Made by a program: the position numbers and the translations under genes. Of a stretch of 13,499 nt of DNA, positions 6,951 to 13,499 are shown piece after piece. The notes beneath the pieces are model-generated. The model was not told where the DNA came from. It saw only the letters and a program-made list of their open reading frames with translations, and searched no databases. Numbering within the stretch: the first letter of the stretch is position 1; each line of letters starts with the position of its first letter. Origin of the DNA: JAAEQD01 sp964521815 (GTDB lineage: Bacteria; Zixibacteria; MSB-5A5; UBA10806; 4484-95); the NCBI GenBank assembly GCA_964521815.1, contig CAZFSN010000079.1, positions 1 through 13,499 of the forward strand, written 5' to 3'.

Positions 6951-7088
6951 TTAAATCGTCAAAAAAAGGAAATAATAGAGAATTTGTATTTCAAATCCCA
7001 CCAAGTCAATATAAGGGATTTCATAAGCAGTTAAAACATTTTCTTGCGCCCAATTTATAGTTTTGCCGAAATGATAATTTACGGCCAT
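6951..7088 (-). CDS. Possible small protein (45 aa), unknown
   Basis: The 296-base gap between the PaaK-like gene and the GT2 gene holds one short frame. An ATG at 7088 has a good ribosome binding site (AAGGA at 7096-7100, 7 bases away) and gives 45 residues beginning 'MAVNYHFGKTINWAQENVL' and ending in a hydrophobic 'ILYYFLFLTI'. A longer start at 7136 would give 61 residues without a clear ribosome binding site. I do not recognise a family. It may be a small membrane-anchored peptide or the remnant of a deleted gene. From 7089 to 7217 and from 6922 to 6950 I see no other feature and no convincing promoter or terminator. Confidence 0.28.
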   Translation of the reverse strand: MAVNYHFGKTINWAQENVLTAYEIPYIDLVGFEIQILYYFLFLTI

Positions 7089-7217
7089 TATTTGTTCCTT
7101 AAGAAGTTGCATTGGCGTTATGCTTTTAACCCCCATTTGCCATGTTTATCAAGCATTCAACGAAAAGGCGATTCAATCTTGAGGACCGGCCCGGCTTGCC
7201 AGGCGATTTTTAACCGG

Positions 7218-8564
7218 TTAAATAGCTTTGCCGGGAATATTGCATATCGAAAATCTGTATTTGCCGCGCGCCGTTTGGGCGATCCTGTCGACGAATTCGA
7301 TATCGTATGACATCGAAGAGCCAAAAAAGAAAGGGATTTTTTCGCTCAAAATCTTCAAAGATTCCTCATTGAAATCATCGGTTTTTACGATTTTAAAATC
7401 CAATTTATTCAGCTTGTTCTGAATAATCTGCACTTGCTTGATACCCGGTACATGTATGGTGAAAGTATCGAGCACCGATATTCCGGAAATAGTCCGGCCG
7501 TCGGGAGTGTAGAGGAGATCGGCCGTTCGGCCGTAGATCTTGCCCAGCCGTGGCAAGCCGCGGCCGCAGGCACAGGTTCCGGTCTTGATAGTCGCCATAT
7601 CGCCGATTTCATATCTGATAAAGGGCATACCCCGATTCCATAAATCGGTGATGACAAGTTTACCGGGCGTTATATCATCCCCGCCGATAACTTCCACATA
7701 CAGCCCCTCGGCATTGATATGCAGGCCATCATGCCGCTCGCATTCCGAGGCGATAATGCTCAGTTCCTCACAGCCATAGCGATTGAACAATATCTTGCCG
7801 AACACCGATTCGATTTTGGCACGTTCATGGTCGTAAAGAATTTCGGCGCTTGAAATTATCCCTTTAATTCCCAGATCGGTGATATTGTGTTCCTCGACAA
7901 AGCAGGCTAACGCGTAGAGAGAATGAGCGTGCCCCATCATGATTTTAGGCTTGAAGCGGCGCGTTTTTTCTATAAATTCCAGGATATACTGTTCGGTCAT
8001 TATCAAAGTATCCAGATAAATCGTTCGGGCATTTAAAAAGTTATAAATCATTTCCTTTGCCGAATATTTCTTTTCGGTGTCTCCCCAGATAGCCGCCAGC
8101 TTATCACCTCGATCGCAACCCGCCCAGCGATTGTGACGAATTGTCGCCGCCGCCTTCCAGTCCGCGGCCCGGTAATCGACATATAAGACGAGGGGTACGC
8201 TGGTAGAACCGCCGGTCCGTTTATAAACCATATTATCTGTCGTATATTGATCGGAAATTATCTGATTTTGATTTTCCCTGATATTGTCTTTTGTGAGAAA
8301 CGGCAGCTTTTTAAAATCATCGATCGAGCGAAGCCTTTCGGGATTAAAACCATGTTCAGCGAATCTTCTCTTGTAAAAAGGACAATGCTCGTTAGCATAG
8401 CTCGTAATTTCTTTGAGCCGAAGAAACTGTATCTCTTCAATTTTACCGGTCTGATAATATTGCGATTTTTCAAGTTCTTTGAATTTGGGCTTAATATTCT
8501 TGTTGTCTTTTATATCATACAATGGAATAGTCAGATATTTAACTAAATATTTAATGATATCCAT
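7218..8564 (-). CDS. PaaK/CapK-like adenylate-forming ligase
   Basis: A 448-residue member of the phenylacetate-CoA ligase-like (PaaK) branch of the ANL adenylating enzymes; CapK proteins of capsule clusters belong here. The ATP-binding loop is 'RTGGSTSVPL' (116-125). 'YGCEE' (263-267) and 'RYEIGD' (317-322) are the adenylate-binding motifs, and 'CACGRGLP' (331-338) is the Cys-rich element common in this branch. A Lys within 'RGKYRF' (near 435) fits the C-terminal catalytic lysine. Length is normal and the protein looks intact. It should activate a carboxylic acid with ATP, possibly to supply an acyl or amino-acyl decoration for the glycan; the substrate cannot be deduced. The start ATG is one base from the upstream stop, without its own Shine-Dalgarno sequence, so expression probably depends on coupling. 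Confidence 0.88.
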   Translation of the reverse strand: MDIIKYLVKYLTIPLYDIKDNKNIKPKFKELEKSQYYQTGKIEEIQFLRLKEITSYANEHCPFYKRRFAEHGFNPERLRSIDDFKKLPFLTKDNIRENQNQIISDQYTTDNMVYKRTGGSTSVPLVLYVDYRAADWKAAATIRHNRWAGCDRGDKLAAIWGDTEKKYSAKEMIYNFLNARTIYLDTLIMTEQYILEFIEKTRRFKPKIMMGHAHSLYALACFVEEHNITDLGIKGIISSAEILYDHERAKIESVFGKILFNRYGCEELSIIASECERHDGLHINAEGLYVEVIGGDDITPGKLVITDLWNRGMPFIRYEIGDMATIKTGTCACGRGLPRLGKIYGRTADLLYTPDGRTISGISVLDTFTIHVPGIKQVQIIQNKLNKLDFKIVKTDDFNEESLKILSEKIPFFFGSSMSYDIEFVDRIAQTARGKYRFSICNIPGKAI

Positions 8565-8565
8565 A

Positions 8566-10017
8566 TCAACGCCCCGGGCCGGTTTCAGCTATAATCGCGC
8601 TATCTGATTTAAGATCAGGCAAGATTTCCTGATCATGGACAGGCAAACCATAGCCAGAAATTTTCGGATTCAATAATAGCACCAAAACCGCTGAAATAAT
8701 AAACCAATTATATCTTAATAAGTTATGCCCGCCCAATCCCATGAAAAACATCAATAATAGATGGCATTTCATGGCCAAGGTCATATTGAGCATAAATTTA
8801 TTGTCAACGACAGTAAAATATCGCCGCAGTTTTTTAATACTCCCGAATAGAAACACCATCCATAATGTAAAAACGATAATCCCGGTCAGCCCCATCTCGG
8901 ACATGATTTGGGCCGGTAATGTATGAGATTGCATCCAGACGCTATGATAAATCATCCCCCTAGCGGTAGGGAAATTACCCAGGCCATAACCAAACAATGG
9001 TCTATCCATCAACATGTCAAAAGCATAGCCTAAAAATTTAAACCGGCTTTCCGCCGATGTTGCCGCGCCGGTAGGGTCGTCCTGAGTATTTAAATTATCA
9101 ATACTTTCAAACCTATGCTGATATTGGGCCGGCATGATAGACCAGATTACCATCACAGATAAAGCGATCAGCAAGAAATTCCTTAATTTATGTTTGCCCT
9201 CCCATAAAACCAGCATAAAAAATACTAAAACACCCGCCATACCAGTGCGTGAACCTGTTAGTATAACGCACCAGAGCGAAATGAGAGATATGACAGCCAG
9301 GGATATTTTGATATAGGCAGGCGACTTCTTTTGAAAATAATAAAAGATTAACGGCAGAGTGTACACGATAGTCGCCGCCAGCGAGTTGGGATCGCCATAT
9401 GATGTATCCATCCCGAACGCCCTTTCGATACCCATCTCCAACTCGCGGATACCATTATAATAATTTATGACTGCCGATGAGGCATGGAAAGCCGTACCCA
9501 GAATCGTGAGGATTATGAAAAATCTGAATTGCTTTTCGTTGTCGATTAGATGGGCTACGCAAAAGAATACTATAAATAATTTGAACAACTGAACCCAAAT
9601 ATCCCATGACCGGGTAATCCAAAATGAAAAAACCACATTGATTAAAGCGATAACCATAAAAGCGATTATACCAATGTGAATATTGGTAATTTTAAATTGG
9701 AAGTTATCTTTTAATTTGAGTTTTAACAGGGTCAAGATCAGCATGGCAATACCGAACGCTTTTTCCAATCCGACGATGCCGGGGAACCATATCTCTTGCG
9801 GTCTGAAATAGAATATGATTAGATAAAATACCAGCCCAATAAAAGGCCATTTCAATATTATTATCCCCGCCATAACGGCGCCGATCATCGCGAAAGGCAG
9901 TATCTTGATATCTGTCACCAAAAAGGCGGGCAACGCCAGGCAGACAGCTAATATCGCTAACTGCAATACTAACTCTCTGGTGATATATATTCTTGGCTGT
10001 TGTTTGTTCGCTGCCAT
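8566..10017 (-). CDS. O-antigen ligase / Wzy polymerase-like membrane protein
   Basis: A 483-residue polytopic inner-membrane protein of the O-antigen ligase (Wzy_C/WaaL) family. These proteins join undecaprenyl-linked glycan units to each other or to an acceptor in the periplasm. Many hydrophobic helices flank a large soluble loop at about residues 296-365. Family features visible are 'YFRPQEIWFPG' (70-80), 'DPNSLA' (209-214), 'GSRTG' (255-259), 'DRPLFGYGLGNFP' (338-350) and 'SHTLPAQIMSEMGLTG' (364-379), the last carrying the conserved His and Glu region. The ATG at 10017 is preceded by AGGACGG at good spacing. The stop lies one base before the next start (TGATATG), so translation of the ligase and the CapK-like gene is probably coupled. 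Motifs do not separate polymerase from ligase; exosortase-associated glycosylation ligases share this layout. Confidence 0.88.
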   Translation of the reverse strand: MAANKQQPRIYITRELVLQLAILAVCLALPAFLVTDIKILPFAMIGAVMAGIIILKWPFIGLVFYLIIFYFRPQEIWFPGIVGLEKAFGIAMLILTLLKLKLKDNFQFKITNIHIGIIAFMVIALINVVFSFWITRSWDIWVQLFKLFIVFFCVAHLIDNEKQFRFFIILTILGTAFHASSAVINYYNGIRELEMGIERAFGMDTSYGDPNSLAATIVYTLPLIFYYFQKKSPAYIKISLAVISLISLWCVILTGSRTGMAGVLVFFMLVLWEGKHKLRNFLLIALSVMVIWSIMPAQYQHRFESIDNLNTQDDPTGAATSAESRFKFLGYAFDMLMDRPLFGYGLGNFPTARGMIYHSVWMQSHTLPAQIMSEMGLTGIIVFTLWMVFLFGSIKKLRRYFTVVDNKFMLNMTLAMKCHLLLMFFMGLGGHNLLRYNWFIISAVLVLLLNPKISGYGLPVHDQEILPDLKSDSAIIAETGPGR

Positions 10018-10094
10018 AACCGTCCTGATATTTAGCCGGCCCGCTCAAATTAGCTTGCCGGTTCTTCCCCGCGATTTAAAGACCCGCTCATTAT

Positions 10095-10226
10095 TTAGGA
10101 ATTTTCCGAATGTAAATCATCCGTAAAACGCGGCCCTTTCTGTTCAAGTGTCGGAAAATAAAGCCATCTGTATATTGGGAATCTGTAATATTTAGTCAAG
10201 AAAATTATCAAAATCGCCAGGCGCAC
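10095..10226 (-). CDS. Possible small membrane-type protein (43 aa), unknown
   Basis: The 252-base gap between the methyltransferase and the ligase contains an uninterrupted minus-strand frame. A GTG at 10226 gives 43 residues: a hydrophobic start 'VRLAILIIFLTKYY', then 'RFPIYRWLYFPTLEQKGPRF' and an acidic tail. An AAAGG lies about 10 bases before the GTG. The frame stays open for a few more codons upstream, to a TAA. The composition reads like a real protein (one membrane-adjacent helix, then aromatic and charged residues), but no family is recognised. It could be a small accessory peptide or a remnant of a lost gene. The rest of the gap shows nothing I can name. Confidence 0.3.
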   Translation of the reverse strand: MRLAILIIFLTKYYRFPIYRWLYFPTLEQKGPRFTDDLHSENS

Positions 10227-10269
10227 AAATCGAAGACCTTTAAGACCGGGTTAGATTTCGGCCCGTGAA

Positions 10270-11154
10270 TCACTTATCGGAAGGAGGTTTATCATTAGCC
10301 GGCATAGATCCCTTTTTGCGGCATATCATCATCAGGTAAGGACTGAATAAAAAACTTTCGATCCCGCCATTTCTAAATAATATATAAAGCGCCGCATCGA
10401 TAAGTCTTTGGATTTTCGCGCAGATATGCATCAATTTCAGCTTAAAGGGTTTTTTATTGGATCCGTAAATTAGATGGAAACTGAACGTTCCGACAAACCG
10501 ACATTTGACGATTTCCACCTTTTCCGGGTCGAATAAAGCAATGAAGTTTTTCTTTTTCATTATCGATAAATTATGCGCTTCAATCGTATGCCGGGCGAAA
10601 AACGAAACCATCAGATAGTTTAATCCCCTAAAGTTAGGGATGGCAATACATAGATATCCATTTGGTTTAAGCAAATTCAGATGTTTGTCTACCACATCCC
10701 GGCTGTTAGTGAAATGTTCAATAAAGCCATTCGACATTACGATATCGAAATACTGTTGGTATTTCTTCTGAAAATTATCGTCGAAAAAATCGGAATGAAT
10801 GATTTTTTCGGGATCCAGACCATAATTTTCAAACAACTGCCGATTAATCTCGACTCTGGCTTCGGTATATTCCACGCCGTATGGGACATATCCGAAATTT
10901 TCATGCATTATAATCAAGTTTCCGCCGGGGGCGCTGCCGATTTCGATTATCTTTTGTTCGCCCCTGGGCAAATATTTCCGATACATTACATCAAAAAGCA
11001 AATATCCGGCATAGCCATATCTCACTTTGTGGAAATAGCGATAGAAAAACCTATAAATAAAGCCGTGTTTGGCGGCCGGCAAATCCTTATCTTTATCGGC
11101 CGCCCCATACATGGCATCCCAATATTGTTTTTTTGTCAATTTTTTATTATTCAT
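10270..11154 (-). CDS. Class I SAM-dependent methyltransferase
   Basis: A 294-residue protein with a Rossmann methyltransferase core. Motif I is 'EIGSAPGG' at residues 71-78, followed by an acidic position in 'YGVEYTEA' (about 92-99) that would contact the SAM ribose, 'HSDFFD' near 120-125, and a motif IV-like 'FDIVMSNGFIEHF' at 136-148. 'LKPNGYLCIAIPNF' follows. This matches small-molecule and glycan methyltransferases (Methyltransf_11/23 type), so it probably methylates a sugar or its precursor. The frame can extend to a TTG at 11181, but I prefer the ATG at 11154 because 'MNNKKLTKKQYWD' is a typical start for the family; neither has a clear ribosome binding site. The region after the core (about 200-294) is basic and hydrophobic and may bind the substrate or membrane. 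The substrate is unknown. Confidence 0.88.
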   Translation of the reverse strand: MNNKKLTKKQYWDAMYGAADKDKDLPAAKHGFIYRFFYRYFHKVRYGYAGYLLFDVMYRKYLPRGEQKIIEIGSAPGGNLIIMHENFGYVPYGVEYTEARVEINRQLFENYGLDPEKIIHSDFFDDNFQKKYQQYFDIVMSNGFIEHFTNSRDVVDKHLNLLKPNGYLCIAIPNFRGLNYLMVSFFARHTIEAHNLSIMKKKNFIALFDPEKVEIVKCRFVGTFSFHLIYGSNKKPFKLKLMHICAKIQRLIDAALYILFRNGGIESFLFSPYLMMICRKKGSMPANDKPPSDK

Positions 11155-11235
11155 ACCGTCGATCCAGTTCGCCGATATCAATGTAGCTTTTTAAGAAGCT
11201 TTAGTCTACCTAAAAATTAACTTTTTTATTTTATC

Positions 11236-12750
11236 TTATTTACCGATCAATTTGCGGAGACGGGAAACTATCCTGTCTTTATCATAAGGTTCCAGTATTT
11301 TCCACCAAAAACCTATACCGCCGCCGGCGCCAACCGCTATTACGGCTATGATAAGCCCGGGCCAGCCATCCAATAATAGATAATATTTTATCAGAAGGCC
11401 GATTGGGCAGGTAAATAGAACGCCGATGATTATCATTCTTAAACTATCCAGGTAAAACCGCGACAAGCTAGCTTTGGTGATCTTATGATAAACATAGGGA
11501 TAGATGAAAAGATAAATTATTACTTGCGGGATAATGGTACCCAGGGCAACTCCATAAATTCCCCAAAATCGAATCAGGATCAGGCTTAAAGTTATCTTGC
11601 CGGCCGCCTCACTTAGTACAATATACAACAATGGGCGGTGTCTACTGATACCCAGAAGTATTGAGTTAGATGTGACTTGAGGCAGATAAATAGCCGCCGG
11701 TATTATCAGAAGATGAAGAACATTTACGGTTTTCTGGAAATCCGGTCCCATCCAGAGGAAGATGAAATTCGAACCGAAAAAAATTATCCCCACGCAAATT
11801 ATGGATGACAGGTAGTACAGATAATTTGTCAGTTTGGCATGCAGTTCGTTGATTTCATCAAGCTTGCTGGTAGCATCCAGATGGCTGACGGCCGGGATCA
11901 GCGGCACGCCGATAGACATCATCAACGTCCTCAGGTATGTAATCAGCGTGAGCGCGATACTGTAATAGGTGACATCGGTGGTGGTTCGGAATATGCCGAT
12001 AATTATATTATCGCTGGAAAAAATCACCATCCAGGCGATAACGATGAAAAAGCTGACCAGGCCATATTCGAATAACTCCTTGATCATTTGCTTGTCGATA
12101 AATTTGATCTTGTATTCCACCTCCGGTACGATATGCTTTTGGTAGATAGATCTTATTATGAACTTGACGAAGGAAGTCGCGATGGTGATTATGGCCAGCG
12201 TGATGAGTTCATAGCCCTTGCCGATGAAATAAACTATCACCAGCGCGTTGGCGATAGCGCTTAATATATCGATGGCATTGCCTATATCATAGCGATGAAA
12301 CGGTCCAAGAGCGGAACGGGTTATAAAGAAAAACCTGACCGCCTCGTTTAAGCCTAAGAGTATCAGTGTTATTTTCAGTACCGGCAGAAGTTCCCTGGTT
12401 ACTTTGAAAACATCGGCAAAGAAAAAGGCTATAATTAAGGTGCCGATAATGACCAATGTACCGGCAATAGCGTAGACGGCATTGGTAGAACTTAAAACCT
12501 GATTTAATTTCAAGAAATCTCTTACAGCGTAATATTTAGGGATATACCGGGCCAGGCTCTGACGCATCCCTGCGTCTAAAAAGCCGCTGTAAGAAATTAT
12601 CGAGAGCACCAGCGCCCAGATACCATACTGCTCCTTGCCCAAATTATGAACCAGAAACGGACTCATGAAAAAAGCGATAATCATTGAGACGAACATCATA
12701 GCCCAATTAGAAAAAATATTTTTTATGAGCAATTGCTTGGGATTTATCAT
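11236..12750 (-). CDS. Polysaccharide flippase, Wzx/MATE-like (MVF superfamily)
   Basis: A 504-residue integral membrane protein, the usual size for Wzx-type flippases, which move lipid-linked oligosaccharide units from the cytoplasmic to the periplasmic face of the inner membrane. The N-terminus shows the family pattern: a first helix around residues 13-35 ending in 'MSPFLVHNLGKEQYGIWAL', a second around 41-58, then 'DAGMRQSLARYIPKY'. Hydrophobic segments continue through the protein, about 12-14 in all, and it ends in a basic tail ('RLRKLIGK'). The ATG at 12750 starts right at the conserved N-terminus, although no good Shine-Dalgarno sequence precedes it. It opens the intact part of the cluster. 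Family assignment is secure; the exact glycan carried cannot be read from sequence. Confidence 0.93.
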   Translation of the reverse strand: MINPKQLLIKNIFSNWAMMFVSMIIAFFMSPFLVHNLGKEQYGIWALVLSIISYSGFLDAGMRQSLARYIPKYYAVRDFLKLNQVLSSTNAVYAIAGTLVIIGTLIIAFFFADVFKVTRELLPVLKITLILLGLNEAVRFFFITRSALGPFHRYDIGNAIDILSAIANALVIVYFIGKGYELITLAIITIATSFVKFIIRSIYQKHIVPEVEYKIKFIDKQMIKELFEYGLVSFFIVIAWMVIFSSDNIIIGIFRTTTDVTYYSIALTLITYLRTLMMSIGVPLIPAVSHLDATSKLDEINELHAKLTNYLYYLSSIICVGIIFFGSNFIFLWMGPDFQKTVNVLHLLIIPAAIYLPQVTSNSILLGISRHRPLLYIVLSEAAGKITLSLILIRFWGIYGVALGTIIPQVIIYLFIYPYVYHKITKASLSRFYLDSLRMIIIGVLFTCPIGLLIKYYLLLDGWPGLIIAVIAVGAGGGIGFWWKILEPYDKDRIVSRLRKLIGK

Positions 12751-12843
12751 TTTTTTACCATTAGATCAGGATTACAAACAGGTTCATAATTTAAAACCAT
12801 TCACCGGGTTACACATACATATATTTTCGTCATTTGCGGCAAA

Positions 12844-13499
12844 TTATTTAAGCAAGGCGGCTTTTCCGAATATAGTCTGCCCGATACCAGCCCTCGAAAT
12901 GATATAAAAATATATCCCGCTGGCAACATTATTGGCCGGCCGCCAGTGTATTTTGCCTTTATCGGCAAAATGAGTTTCATATACGAGGCGGCCGGTTATG
13001 TCATAAATGGCCAATCGCGCGGCACAACCCGTATGAACTGAACCGCCATAACTTATCACAACTTCCCGATTAAAGGGATTAGGGTAGGCCCGGGAAATAT
13101 TGACATCGCCGGGTACAACGTATTCATCATCCTCTATCGCCACTACGGGTGTAATTGTAATGGAAAAAGGCGCGGCGGTCGAAAAAATACCGCTATTATC
13201 GCCATAGGCGCAAAATGTATGAAACGGAAGCGAATATTCGCCGATCTCCGGGCAATTAAAGCTATATCGCAAAATCAGGATCTCGCCCGGATATAAAATC
13301 CTGCCAAGGCTGTCATCGGGCGCCGGCAAGCCGATTGACCAATTATAGGCATTATATGAAGGAAATTCATTCCACGCTATCGGCCCCGAATAATACACGG
13401 GCACAACCGAATCATCGATTAAAACCGAATAATCGAGCAGCGTAAATTCAATCGGGAAGTTATCGGCCAGGTACAGTTTGGCCAAACCGAAATCCTCAT
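12844..13499 (-). CDS. Secreted protein with type IX/FlgD-like C-terminal sorting domain (5'-partial)
   Basis: The reading frame is open to the window edge, so only the last 218 residues or so are present. An in-frame TTG at 13485 is possible but is probably internal. The last 85 residues carry a classic C-terminal domain: 'SRAYPNPFN', then a strand 'VVISY', then 'LAIYDITGRLVYE', then 'ASGIYFYII', ending in 'KAALLK'. This arrangement is known from type IX secretion (Por) sorting domains and FlgD-like Ig folds in FCB-group bacteria, where it directs outer-membrane export and is usually cleaved. The part before it is beta-rich and aromatic, with no catalytic motif that I recognise, and could be an Ig-like or adhesin segment. 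A 93-base gap separates it from the flippase gene, with no terminator visible, so co-transcription with the polysaccharide genes is possible but unproven. Sorting-domain class is fairly sure; the function of the rest is unknown. Confidence 0.8.
   Translation of the reverse strand, partial: EDFGLAKLYLADNFPIEFTLLDYSVLIDDSVVPVYYSGPIAWNEFPSYNAYNWSIGLPAPDDSLGRILYPGEILILRYSFNCPEIGEYSLPFHTFCAYGDNSGIFSTAAPFSITITPVVAIEDDEYVVPGDVNISRAYPNPFNREVVISYGGSVHTGCAARLAIYDITGRLVYETHFADKGKIHWRPANNVASGIYFYIISRAGIGQTIFGKAALLK

Noticed and set aside
10171..10199. Promoter-like TTGACT with a weak downstream box, 17 bases apart, before the ligase gene
   Set aside because: The second box (AATATA) matches consensus at only three positions and the site lies inside the possible 43-residue ORF; not enough to call.
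11182..11200. Inverted repeat AGCTT...AAGCT between flippase and methyltransferase
   Set aside because: Short AT-rich stem without a following T-run on the transcribed strand; no support as terminator or regulatory element.
10681..11220. Plus-strand open frame of 179 codons opposite the methyltransferase
   Set aside because: The opposite strand encodes clear SAM-binding motifs in the right order; the plus frame has no recognisable motif and lies against the direction of all other genes.
12832..12844. Perfect 6-base-arm palindrome ATTTGC-G-GCAAAT at the end of the sorting-domain gene
   Set aside because: The loop is one base and no T-run follows, so it is not a rho-independent terminator; it could be chance.
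1..13499. Search for tRNA, rRNA, CRISPR arrays, transposase genes and insertion-sequence ends
   Set aside because: None was seen. The gene fragments in the left half carry no transposase or obvious terminal inverted repeats, so I attribute them to recombination rather than to an identifiable mobile element.

Overview
All supported genes lie on the minus strand, so the window reads from 13499 down to 1. It is a surface-polysaccharide (O-antigen or capsule-like) biosynthesis locus. The organism is probably a Gram-negative bacterium of the Fibrobacterota-Chlorobi-Bacteroidota (FCB) superphylum or a related candidate phylum. The evidence is the protein at the right edge, which ends in a type IX secretion/FlgD-like C-terminal domain with the 'YPNPFN' motif common in that group. 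No 16S or other phylogenetic marker is present, so nothing finer can be said.

Layout, in transcription order: (1) 13499-12844, C-terminal part of a secreted protein with a sorting domain. (2) 12750-4632, an intact cluster of moderate GC: Wzx-type flippase, SAM-dependent methyltransferase, O-antigen ligase/polymerase-like membrane protein, PaaK/CapK-like adenylate-forming ligase, membrane GT2 glycosyltransferase and GT4 glycosyltransferase. Two short gaps in it hold unrecognised small ORFs. (3) 4630-1, a markedly AT-richer stretch mixing intact genes with debris: a truncated GT4, an intact GT4 paralogous to it, a 50-residue N-terminal stub of a hexapeptide acyltransferase, a frameshifted GT4 tail, a GNAT acetyltransferase, a BioF2/FemAB-like acyltransferase, a C-terminal remnant of a hexapeptide acetyltransferase, a 5'-shortened hexapeptide acetyltransferase, an unknown 70-residue ORF and possibly the start of one more gene.

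Inferred joint function: the GT2 and GT4 enzymes extend a lipid-linked sugar unit on the cytoplasmic face. The methyltransferase and acyltransferases decorate it, the flippase exports it, and the ligase/polymerase joins it to other units or to its final acceptor. Several genes overlap or abut (5744/5737, 4632/4630, 4283/4280, 3141/3138, 8566/8564), which indicates operon transcription with translational coupling.

No clearly new system is visible. The most interesting feature is the 3' half. It looks like a recombination hotspot where decoration and glycosyltransferase genes are swapped and broken, including what may be the two halves of one acyltransferase gene about 2.3 kb apart. Products were assigned by reading motifs, without database searches.
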